A stretch of DNA of 10,653 bases from the NCBI GenBank assembly GCA_934168325.1, contig CAKPNG010000045.1, positions 1 to 10,653 on the forward strand, read 5' to 3'. Shown here one piece after another: positions 1 through 7,200 of the stretch. The notes under the pieces were generated by a model, which did no database searches, was not told the DNA's origin, and saw nothing but the letters and a program-made list of their open reading frames with translations. The translations under genes and the position numbers were made by a program. Positions within the stretch are counted from its first letter, which is position 1. Every line of letters begins with the position of its first letter. Source of the DNA: an uncultured Bacilli bacterium (lineage in GTDB: Bacteria; Bacillota_I; Bacilli_A; RFN20; CAG-826).

Positions 1-166
1 AACGTTTTCTAGACGTAATTTTTAAAACACAACTTTTCAGTAAAATAAATCTTTACTTCTTACCGAAAGGCTTTTATAATATTATAATAATTTATTTACG
101 GAATTTCATTATAAAGATAAACTTCTAAAATCGTAAAAATACTTAATTTCTGCAGCTTTTTTAAAA
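1..166. other. Intergenic region downstream of psuK
   Basis: No convincing reading frame on either strand. It holds AT-rich dyads: a 14-base palindrome at 74-87, a six-pair inverted repeat at 39-44/52-57, and a weak hairpin at 143-149/164-170. On the minus strand the last is followed by a run of five T (135-139). It overlaps the psuK stop codon and might be a poor AU-only terminator, but the stem has no G-C pair, so I do not call it as one. No strong terminator for psuK is seen here. Confidence 0.6.
81..109 (-). promoter_or_regulatory. Possible sigma70 promoter for a gene beyond the left edge
   Basis: On the minus strand, ATGAAA (104-109) is followed after 17 bases by a perfect TATAAT (81-86). 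The -35 hexamer and spacing are the same as in the better-supported psuG promoter. The -10 lies inside the palindrome 74-87, so a second TATAAT (75-80) also reads on the plus strand with TTTACT 17 bases upstream. No plus-strand gene follows it. In DNA this AT-rich such matches arise by chance, so this is weak. Confidence 0.3.
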
Positions 167-1054
167 TTAATGACGATATTTTGATATTTCTTTAGATGTT
201 GCTGAAGAAGTCATTAATGTTACTTTAGATAATATATTTCCAAAAATTATACTATCTTTTAAACTTTTATTGTCTCTTATATATTGGTCAATGATTCCAC
301 TAGTTAAAGCATCCCCACATCCCGATGTATTAACAAAATCTTTAATTAAATCATTTTTAATAAATCCTATTTCGTTCTTATTACCAAAATAAATATCACT
401 TGCCCCAAAAGAAACTACAATATTTTTAACTCCGAGTTCTAATATTTTTAAAATTAAATCTCTTTCATTTTTATAATCATTAATTAGTGCTTTAGCTTCA
501 AATTTATTACATTTTAATAAATATATTTTATCTAAATAATTTTTAAATTTTAAAACTTTAGTTGGTGAAATAGCATCTACTATTATTTTTTTGTCACTAA
601 AATTAGAAAATATATATTTAAGAGCATCTTCATTTAAATTCGCATCTAAAATAATATATTCATGTTCTAAAATGAATTTATAATAATTATTTAAAAATTT
701 CGCATTTAGTTCATCTATAATACGATTATCACAAATAGACAAAGCTAAATCATGATTATTATCATTAATCGCCAAGTATGAACTTGTTGGTAAATCTACT
801 TTTGGATAAATAACATTAACACCTAAATTAATTAAATCTTTTTTAATATTTTCGCCATATAAATCATTACCAATTGTTGTTATAAAATCTATTTTAGAAC
901 CTAGTCTAGCTAAATTTTCACATATATTTCTAGCAACACCACCAAATGAAATAGATATAGTGCCAATATTAGAAACACCATCTTGAATTTTATCTTTACT
1001 TGTAGCTATATAATCAATATTACTACCGCCAATTATAAGTAAAGATTCATTCAT
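167..1054 (-). CDS. psuK: Pseudouridine kinase, PfkB/ribokinase family
   Basis: Phosphorylates pseudouridine with ATP to pseudouridine 5'-phosphate in the cytoplasm, the substrate of the neighbouring PsuG. The 295 residues have the normal length and layout of a PfkB sugar/nucleoside kinase. There is an N-terminal GGSNID strand, the first PfkB signature GGVARNI (38-44), and near the C-terminus the anion-hole and catalytic motif NTSGCGDA (242-249) with the expected base Asp248. The stretches SNIGTISISFGGVARN and TSSYLAIND closely follow what I recall of E. coli PsuK, and adjacency to psuG makes the substrate assignment firm. The family usually has Gly-Ala-Gly-Asp; here Ala is replaced by Cys246. 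The ATG is 4 bases after the psuG stop, and its Shine-Dalgarno (AAGAGGA on the minus strand, about 1062-1068) lies inside the end of psuG. Both genes are therefore probably translated from one mRNA. Without the context a generic PfkB kinase would be the fallback. Confidence 0.9.
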   Translation of the reverse strand: MNESLLIIGGSNIDYIATSKDKIQDGVSNIGTISISFGGVARNICENLARLGSKIDFITTIGNDLYGENIKKDLINLGVNVIYPKVDLPTSSYLAINDNNHDLALSICDNRIIDELNAKFLNNYYKFILEHEYIILDANLNEDALKYIFSNFSDKKIIVDAISPTKVLKFKNYLDKIYLLKCNKFEAKALINDYKNERDLILKILELGVKNIVVSFGASDIYFGNKNEIGFIKNDLIKDFVNTSGCGDALTSGIIDQYIRDNKSLKDSIIFGNILSKVTLMTSSATSKEISKYRH

Positions 1055-1058
1055 TAAA

Positions 1059-1964
1059 TTATCCTCTTAATTTGCAATATTCAATTGCAGCTCTAGCACC
1101 TAAAGCAGCATTATTTAAAATAAGTTTGATATTAGCTTCTAAGCTCTTACCATTAGTTAATTCAACAATCTTACTTAATAAGAAAGGAGTTTCTTCTTTT
1201 CCTTTAATACCTAATCTATTCATTTCTTCAATAGCTTTATCAATTTCTTTATTAATATAATTAGGATCCATTGAATATTCTTCAGGAATTGGATTACATA
1301 CTAAAACTCCACCATCTAATTTATAATCTCTTTTAATTTTAACAATTGAGGCGATTTCTGCAGGGTTTTTTACATTATAATCAACATTTAAGTTACTAGT
1401 TCTTGTAAAGAAAGCAGGTAATTTATCACTATTATAAGCTAAAACTGGAACACCTTTTGTTTCTAAATATTCCATAGTTAAATTTAAATCTAATATAGCT
1501 TTAGGACCAGCACAAATGACTGTAACATTAGTTTTTCCAAGTTCATCTAAATCAGCGCTTATATCAAAAGTTTCTTGTGCACCTCTATGAACACCACCAA
1601 TACCACCAGTAGCAAAGAATTCAATACCAGCTAAATTAGCTAATATCATAGTTGCACTAACTGTTGTAGCGCCCCATTCTTTTTCAGCAATGATAATTGG
1701 TAAATCTCTTCTTGAACATTTTACAATGCCTTTTCTTTTACCAAATTCTTCTATTTCATCGTTAGTCATACCAATAATTGGCTCACCATTAATAATACCA
1801 ATAGTAGCTGGTATTGCGCCATTTTCTCTAATTACTTTTTCAACTTCTAAAGCACAAGCTACATTTTTAGGATAAGGCATCCCATGAGATATAATTGTAC
1901 TTTCAAGAGCAACTACAGGTTTATTATTCTTTATAGCATCAAGAACTTCAGGATTTATTTTCAT
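1059..1964 (-). CDS. psuG: Pseudouridine-5'-phosphate glycosidase
   Basis: Reversibly splits the C-glycosidic bond of pseudouridine 5'-phosphate to give uracil and ribose 5-phosphate. This is the second step of pseudouridine breakdown. The 301-residue protein matches the family over its whole length. Visible signatures are VVALESTIISHGMP (17-30) with catalytic Glu21, the phosphate/sugar motif SRRDLP (84-89) preceded by Lys82, and ATGGIGGVHRGA (118-129). Then come TFDISADLDEL (132-142) with metal-ligand candidate Asp138, CAGPKAILD (151-159) with the Schiff-base Lys155, and NPIPEE (224-229). Residue roles are transferred from E. coli PsuG (Glu31, Asp149, Lys166) by remembered alignment. Start: the ATG has a strong GAGGAGA Shine-Dalgarno at 1972-1978. 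A promoter lies just upstream (1994-2022), so psuG-psuK can be transcribed apart from the large gene ending at 2042. No terminator is visible between that gene and psuG, so read-through is possible. Confidence 0.96.
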   Translation of the reverse strand: MKINPEVLDAIKNNKPVVALESTIISHGMPYPKNVACALEVEKVIRENGAIPATIGIINGEPIIGMTNDEIEEFGKRKGIVKCSRRDLPIIIAEKEWGATTVSATMILANLAGIEFFATGGIGGVHRGAQETFDISADLDELGKTNVTVICAGPKAILDLNLTMEYLETKGVPVLAYNSDKLPAFFTRTSNLNVDYNVKNPAEIASIVKIKRDYKLDGGVLVCNPIPEEYSMDPNYINKEIDKAIEEMNRLGIKGKEETPFLLSKIVELTNGKSLEANIKLILNNAALGARAAIEYCKLRG

Positions 1965-1993
1965 ACGTTTTTCTCCTCATTAAAAACAAAATT

Positions 1994-2022
1994 ATTTTAT
2001 CACTACACTAATTTACTTTCAT
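1994..2022 (-). promoter_or_regulatory. psuG-psuK promoter with extended -10
   Basis: On the minus strand, ATGAAA (2017-2022) is a 4/6 match to the -35 box. After 17 bases comes TAAAAT (1994-1999), 5/6 to TATAAT, preceded by TGA at 2000-2002. That makes a TGn extended -10, which compensates for the weak -35. Transcription would start near 1986, leaving a leader of about 20 bases with the psuG Shine-Dalgarno. It sits entirely in the 77-base gap between the large gene and psuG. Confidence 0.6.
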
Positions 2023-2041
2023 TATTTAATATATAAATTAT

Positions 2042-5000
2042 TTATAAAGTCGTTTGAAAAGATGTTTTATTATTATTAACACGATATTGATAATAATCTA
2101 AATTGGATAAAGTTTCATTACTATTCCAAAATTCAACGAATGTATTGTATTCATTCATATTATTGGCGCCGTTATTATTATAATAATTTGTTACATTAAT
2201 ATTAACTGTTATAGTTCCACATAATGTAATGTAAAGGGCTCCACCATATAAATGGAATCTAGATAATACATTATTTGCATCGTGATAAATGTCTATATTT
2301 AATTCTTGTTGAGATACAAATCCGCTAGTAGCTGTTTCTAGCTTACAAATATTATTTAAATCAATAGTTGAACTAAAGCATTTTTCAGCTTCGTTATATT
2401 CTAATTTTTTAAATATACTTTCATAATGTAAATTTAAAACTTCATTAGGTTCAGAACTTGCTCCACTATTATTAATAGCATCTTCAATAGGATTATAAAT
2501 AGTATCCGAAATATTTAATGTATATTTCATAAGATAATATACCATGTTCTTACTCATCTCTTCAGAAGTTACTTTGAAATATTCATCATTTTGAGTATAT
2601 TTATACCCGGCTGGAATAGCGATATATTTCCTACTTATTGTTTTTTGATGAATATAAGCATTCCCATCTTCATTTATGAAAAATTCGGTTTTACGAGTAT
2701 AAGTCAAATCCTTTCCCTTACCTTTATCTTCATAAACATTATGGTTTTTATCAGTTGCATTTAAACATATGTAACCATTAACTTTACCAGTTTTTAAAAC
2801 TTGAATCTTAAAAGTAAGATCTTGATAAATACTTGATTGAATCACAGTTCCTAAACCTGGGATTTTTAAATCAAATACGCCTTTTAAATAATAAGTTACA
2901 GTTTCTTGTCCTTCAGAAATATTAGTAGTATTAATGCCACAAATAAATAACAATTTCAAATTATCAAAATCGAAGAAAACATCGCTATCAGTTTTAGTTA
3001 AATGAATTCTATTTTCTTCAGCTACTTTATCATAATTTTTAAAAGTAACTTTAAATGAAGCATAAAGATTATTTTCTAATGTTGGATCATCTTTTTGACT
3101 AATTAAATTTAAACTAATTGATAATAAAGTTTTTGTTTCTTCGTTATAATTAATATCTAATTTAATATCTTTATCAGCACCAAGTAAACTTCCATCTAAA
3201 GTAAGAGAAACTAATCCATTAGATGTAGTAAATGTCTTAATATAATTATTATTAATTAAAGATAAATATTCTTTATTTTTAATAATAGTTTGAATAGGAA
3301 GCTCTCCAGAAAGCATAGAAGATAATTTAAATAAATAATTTAAAACATTCTTTTCAGGAATAGTTTTAAATTCATTAATTAAATCAATAATAGTTTTACT
3401 ATGCATATTAATTTTCATAGTATCGTTATAGATAATATAAAAATCTTTTAAGGAAGTATCTTCATTTGTAAATTTATCTAATTTAAATTTATGAATATAA
3501 CGATCCTTATCAATACCTTCTAATTGTCCATCTAATGTTAAATCACCAAAATAATTACCATTAGTGAAATCTGCATTTAAATTTCCATCAAAATATAATT
3601 TATTTCCGCTATAAATAGCACCTTCAATACCAAGTCCATATTGCATTACATCTTTATCAATAAACGATACTAATGTTTGTTCAAAATTATCTAATGGATA
3701 ATAAGTTGCTCTTTCTTCTTCTAATAATCTAAAATCACTAAATTCTTTTAAATTAAGATTAATATCAACAATATAATTTGATAAATTAATACCTTTAATT
3801 GACAATGATTCAATTGCTTTATCATTAGTAGAAATCATTACTTCATATAAAACATCATTATTATTTATACCATTAGGATAAATCTCAATTTTAATCTTAT
3901 TTGGATCTAAATTATCTTTATCAATTACAAAATAATCTTCAAGTTTTGCAAGGTTTCCTTTTAAAATCTCATCAATTTCAGCTTTATATTTATTATTAAA
4001 TTCTTCAGTATATTTACTAAATATTTGATTAATATCGATAGCATTATTACCATTATTAAACTTCTTATTAATGAAATCAAATAAGTGAATAAATGAGTCT
4101 TTATTGACACTATTTTTAATTAATTCATTATATTTTAAATATAAATTATTATCTAAATAATAAGCACTAATATCTTGATTAATTCCGGCTAAATTATTAA
4201 TACTAAATGTATAAGCACCATTAGCTAAATCACTAACATTAAACTCTTTAGTAAAATCTAAATTAGAAATATCTCCAGCAATATTTCCAGATAAATTATA
4301 ACTACTATCATTTTTATCTTTATTTACAATATTAATTGCATAATCAACATTAAATTTCTTATCATTTACTAAATTAATAACATTACTAAAAATATTACTT
4401 ACATTGGAATAATCTTTAAATCCTTCTAAAGAAGTAAAGTTATTATCATAACTTATTTCATTATTAAAATATAAATCAAAATTAGCACTATTTCCTTCAT
4501 AACATAAATTTTTAATTTTAATATAACTAACTTCTTTTTCATTAAATCCAAATACTATATCTAAAATTGAATTTTCATCACCTAAATTAAATGCTTTATT
4601 ATATAAGGATATAGTAATTTCATTATTAAAATTATCTATTGCAATATTTTTAATAATACTATGAATCTTAGAATAATCTTTATTATTAATTAATTCTAAC
4701 AAATCACTATTAGCTAATAATTGATTTACTTTATCCATTAAATTAAGTTCAGTAATTAAATTAGTCTTATTTTTTAAAGTATCTATAATTTCTTCAATTG
4801 AAGTATTACTAACATAGCCTTTAATTAAATTATTTAAAGTAAAATAAGTAGTTTTATCTTGATAATGAGCTTTTAAACTATTTCTAGTATTAGAAAATAC
4901 ATTAGAATTTAAACTTAATTCATAAATCCCTTCTTCTAATTTACTAGCACTTGAATAATCAATTAAAATATTTCCATCTAAATCTAATTTACTACCATCT

Positions 5001-5869
5001 TTTAAATTCAAATTAGCATTAAATCTAGCACTACCTTTTTTAGAATTTATATACTTAGTTAATGTAGTAATAATATTATTTAAATTATTAGTAGAAGTAT
5101 ATTTATTTTCATCAGTAACTCCATTAAAATAACTATCATTTACGCTTTGTGAAACACCTTCAGCTAATAAAGTAACATCTATATTATTAATAGATAATTT
5201 TCCATTGATTCCAGTCATTAAGAAATCATTATTGGATTTAAAAACAATATCTCCTAAATCAGGTAAACTTAAAGTAAATAAATAACCTAATTCATCATCT
5301 AATTTAGTTTCTTTTAAATCACTTAAATAATTAGTAACATTACCTAATAATTCATTTAAATTTAAACTTGATTCAGTTTCTTCTTTATTATCATTTTGAT
5401 CTTTAAATAAATTAATTAAATCTAATACATTATTAAAAATAGATGTATCAAATGAATAATAATTATCTGCATATCCTAAATATAATTTATTATCAAAAAT
5501 AAAAGTAGCACTTTCATTCAATGTGCCATAATTAACTTTTAATGCACCATTAGCTTTTAATCCACTAAAATCACCAGCCATTAAAGAGGCACTATCATAT
5601 TCAACTACACCTTTAAAATTAATTCCTAAGTCTTTATTTTCTTCAATTCCTTTAATATTTAAATTTAAAGAATCACATTTAATTGAAGATTTTAATAAAT
5701 TTGTTAAAAATTTCTCACCAGGAGTTAATTCATATTCTTCACTTGGCTTCTTATTAGACATATTTTGTCTTATCTTATCATCTTGATATTTAAAATAAGC
5801 ATATGATGATAATCCACCAATTGCTGTACTAACTGTACACACTAATATTGAAAATAATTTACGTATCAT
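2042..5869 (-). CDS. Large membrane-anchored repetitive surface protein, unknown function
   Basis: Unrecognised 1275-residue protein. Residues 1-4 are MIRK, followed by one hydrophobic segment (about 5-26) that is either a signal anchor or a signal peptide (an SYA site at 22-24 could be cut). There is no lipobox: Cys11 is preceded by ILV. The rest looks extracytoplasmic, rich in Asn, Asp, Ile and Leu, with alternating hydrophobic residues typical of beta strands. Residues about 49-925 form four diverged repeats. About 926-1275 is a different region with the motif IPGLGTVIQSS (1003-1013), a lysine/glycine patch near 1049-1053, and an Asn-rich stretch near 1224-1238. Start: ATG with a modest GGAG Shine-Dalgarno inside the end of the upstream gene, 5 bases away. 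The two genes are thus probably co-transcribed from the promoter at 7006-7034. The composition is visibly more AT-rich than the glycolytic genes. A surface scaffold, adhesin or lipid-binding role is possible, but nothing in the sequence decides. Confidence 0.9.
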   Translation of the reverse strand: MIRKLFSILVCTVSTAIGGLSSYAYFKYQDDKIRQNMSNKKPSEEYELTPGEKFLTNLLKSSIKCDSLNLNIKGIEENKDLGINFKGVVEYDSASLMAGDFSGLKANGALKVNYGTLNESATFIFDNKLYLGYADNYYSFDTSIFNNVLDLINLFKDQNDNKEETESSLNLNELLGNVTNYLSDLKETKLDDELGYLFTLSLPDLGDIVFKSNNDFLMTGINGKLSINNIDVTLLAEGVSQSVNDSYFNGVTDENKYTSTNNLNNIITTLTKYINSKKGSARFNANLNLKDGSKLDLDGNILIDYSSASKLEEGIYELSLNSNVFSNTRNSLKAHYQDKTTYFTLNNLIKGYVSNTSIEEIIDTLKNKTNLITELNLMDKVNQLLANSDLLELINNKDYSKIHSIIKNIAIDNFNNEITISLYNKAFNLGDENSILDIVFGFNEKEVSYIKIKNLCYEGNSANFDLYFNNEISYDNNFTSLEGFKDYSNVSNIFSNVINLVNDKKFNVDYAINIVNKDKNDSSYNLSGNIAGDISNLDFTKEFNVSDLANGAYTFSINNLAGINQDISAYYLDNNLYLKYNELIKNSVNKDSFIHLFDFINKKFNNGNNAIDINQIFSKYTEEFNNKYKAEIDEILKGNLAKLEDYFVIDKDNLDPNKIKIEIYPNGINNNDVLYEVMISTNDKAIESLSIKGINLSNYIVDINLNLKEFSDFRLLEEERATYYPLDNFEQTLVSFIDKDVMQYGLGIEGAIYSGNKLYFDGNLNADFTNGNYFGDLTLDGQLEGIDKDRYIHKFKLDKFTNEDTSLKDFYIIYNDTMKINMHSKTIIDLINEFKTIPEKNVLNYLFKLSSMLSGELPIQTIIKNKEYLSLINNNYIKTFTTSNGLVSLTLDGSLLGADKDIKLDINYNEETKTLLSISLNLISQKDDPTLENNLYASFKVTFKNYDKVAEENRIHLTKTDSDVFFDFDNLKLLFICGINTTNISEGQETVTYYLKGVFDLKIPGLGTVIQSSIYQDLTFKIQVLKTGKVNGYICLNATDKNHNVYEDKGKGKDLTYTRKTEFFINEDGNAYIHQKTISRKYIAIPAGYKYTQNDEYFKVTSEEMSKNMVYYLMKYTLNISDTIYNPIEDAINNSGASSEPNEVLNLHYESIFKKLEYNEAEKCFSSTIDLNNICKLETATSGFVSQQELNIDIYHDANNVLSRFHLYGGALYITLCGTITVNINVTNYYNNNGANNMNEYNTFVEFWNSNETLSNLDYYQYRVNNNKTSFQTTL
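3095..5725 (-). repeat. Four diverged tandem protein repeats within the large gene
   Basis: Protein-level repeats, approximate units: residues 49-259, 260-487, 488-724 and 725-925. Each opens with an amphipathic helix (FLTNLLK, NLNNIITTL, SNIFSNVINL, NFEQTLVSFI). Beta strands follow, then a strand-turn motif: FIFDNKLYLGY at 123, AHYQDKTTYFTL at 334, AYYLDNNLYLKY at 569, YIIYNDTMKI at 811. Next is a helix: SIFNNVLDLINLF at 143, SIEEIIDTL at 357, SFIHLFDFI at 592, TIIDLINEF at 826. Units 2 and 3 also share the pattern GxYxxSxNxxxxxxxxxxxY (GIYELSLN, GAYTFSIN). The DNA is too diverged to show direct repeats, so the duplications are old. Confidence 0.65.
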
Positions 5870-5874
5870 AATTA

Positions 5875-6975
5875 TTACTCCACAAATTTTAATGTTAAGT
5901 CTCTATCTAAATAGACAGGAAACCTTTCTTCTATTGAAGGTATCTTCATTTCTACACTAACCCCATTATTATTTAATTTAATAGGATTATCGCTTGCATA
6001 ATAGTTAATATCCATAATTGCATTACAAGAAACCTGAGCACCTAAAATAACGTTATAAGCTTCTTCAGAGTGAGTTGAAACTAATTTATATTCTTTATCT
6101 AAAATTACTTCTATAGAAATATCAGTAGTAAAAGTAGGATTTTTAGACATACCGCCGTTCTTTTTAATTTGTCTTATATAATAAGAACAAGCTTTTTGAG
6201 CATCTAAAGAAATTAATATCTTATAACCATTATCTATTCTTTCTAATTTTGAACTATTAACAGCGTCATCAAACATTTGATATATAAAAGCCCCACTAAT
6301 AAGATTATTAGAACCATTTTTATATTGTGATAAATTATTAGAAATATATTTATCACTATTATCTACTATATAATTGCCTTTTAATAATTTACCATAATCA
6401 TCTATATATTGATCATATGTATAAGTTCTTGAAGGCTTTAAATCTTTTTTCCAATCACTTTCTAATTTATTTTCATATGCAGTCATTTGATAATCTTTAT
6501 TATCATCTTTATTTAAATCATAAAAGCGATAAGCAGTATTAATTTGAATAGGACCACCACCAGTAGTAGCAGAAATATTTTGGTTAAAGAAATCTCCATT
6601 ATCACCAAGAGTTACAGCTTTAACGTTTTGATCTCCAGATATATTACGAACTAATCCACTACTTAAAGTTAAACTATATTTGGAATTACCAAAATTATAA
6701 AAAGCTAAATTAGCTAAATTATATGGGTCAGCTTTAAATTCAACATCAAGATTTGCATTCTTTTTATTACTTGCTCTTTTTTCAAGACTTATATAATCAA
6801 TATAACCCGATTCATATTTCATTTCAGGCTTAAATATATTATAAAGAAAATAGCCACCTACACCACCGGCTAAGCAACATAAAACACCAAAAATAGACAT
6901 AAGTATAGTATATTTCTTAGAACTCATTGGAGCTTTAACTTTTTTCTCTTTAGTTTTAATATCATTTGTTTCCAT
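5875..6975 (-). CDS. Single-pass membrane protein, unknown function, partner of the large surface protein
   Basis: Unrecognised 366-residue protein. Residues 1-21 are hydrophilic and lysine-rich (KTKEKKVKAP), predicted cytoplasmic. About 22-48 form one membrane helix with a Cys-Cys pair and a glycine-rich part (CCLAGGVGG). About 49-366 are predicted outside, with many beta-like strands. The C-terminal third (about 284-330) alternates hydrophobic residues around ILDKEYKLVS, much like the beta-meander segments of the following 1275-residue protein. A shared LolA/LppX-like fold is a guess. Start: the frame can be opened further up to a TTG at 7014, but that codon lies at the -10 of a good promoter and would not be transcribed. 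The first transcribed ATG in frame is 6975. It has no clear Shine-Dalgarno. A third option is the ATG at 6927, which would remove most of the lysine-rich tail. The next gene begins 5 bases after the stop. Confidence 0.82.
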   Translation of the reverse strand: METNDIKTKEKKVKAPMSSKKYTILMSIFGVLCCLAGGVGGYFLYNIFKPEMKYESGYIDYISLEKRASNKKNANLDVEFKADPYNLANLAFYNFGNSKYSLTLSSGLVRNISGDQNVKAVTLGDNGDFFNQNISATTGGGPIQINTAYRFYDLNKDDNKDYQMTAYENKLESDWKKDLKPSRTYTYDQYIDDYGKLLKGNYIVDNSDKYISNNLSQYKNGSNNLISGAFIYQMFDDAVNSSKLERIDNGYKILISLDAQKACSYYIRQIKKNGGMSKNPTFTTDISIEVILDKEYKLVSTHSEEAYNVILGAQVSCNAIMDINYYASDNPIKLNNNGVSVEMKIPSIEERFPVYLDRDLTLKFVE

Positions 6976-7005
6976 AGTAAATACGTTCAGAACTTGAACA
7001 TTAAT

Positions 7006-7034
7006 ATCATACAATAGTCAATAAAAAAAGTCAA
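7006..7034 (-). promoter_or_regulatory. Sigma70 promoter of the surface-protein operon
   Basis: On the minus strand, TTGACT (7029-7034, 5/6) is followed by a 17-base spacer and TATGAT (7006-7011, 5/6). This is the best hexamer pair in the window. Initiation is expected near 6998-7000, giving a leader of about 25 bases before the ATG at 6975. It lies between the tpiA terminator and the first gene of the pair, as expected for an independent transcription unit. Confidence 0.7.
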
Positions 7035-7144
7035 ATTGACCTTGGTTTTTCAATACTAGATATAGTTGTAAATAAAACTAAATACTCTTAACGACATATT
7101 TGGTCGATATTCATCAATTTAATTTGTAAATATTATACAAAAAT

Positions 7145-7182
7145 AAAAAACCTGCAAAATAGTTAACTTTTGCAGGTTTTTT
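7145..7182 (-). terminator. Strong rho-independent terminator after tpiA
   Basis: A perfect 15-base inverted repeat (7145-7159 with 7168-7182) has the core CCTGC/GCAGG and an 8-base loop. On the minus strand it is followed by a T-rich tail (TTTTTTATTTTTG). It begins 18 bases past the tpiA stop. Because the stem is flanked by A and T runs on opposite sides, it could also stop plus-strand transcription, but no plus-strand gene is present. It separates the glycolytic cluster from the surface-protein operon. Confidence 0.95.
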
Positions 7183-7200
7183 GATTAATTTAATTATTTT

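Noticed and set aside
1072..1260. Plus-strand open frame of 62 codons
   Set aside because: Lies wholly antisense to psuG, has no Shine-Dalgarno or family resemblance, and is a shadow of that gene.
1690..1875. Plus-strand open frame of 61 codons
   Set aside because: Antisense to conserved psuG motifs; a shadow frame.
2042..5869. Lipoprotein signal in the large surface protein
   Set aside because: Cys11 is preceded by ILV, not by a small residue as a lipobox requires, and the hydrophobic segment continues past it.
6976..7014. TTG start at 7014 for the 366-residue gene
   Set aside because: It adjoins the -10 hexamer of a good promoter, so it would lie upstream of the transcript. It also has no Shine-Dalgarno.
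7092..7106. CGAC/GTCG inverted repeat upstream of the surface operon
   Set aside because: Only four pairs, about 60 bases upstream of the -35, with no second copy; too weak to call an operator.
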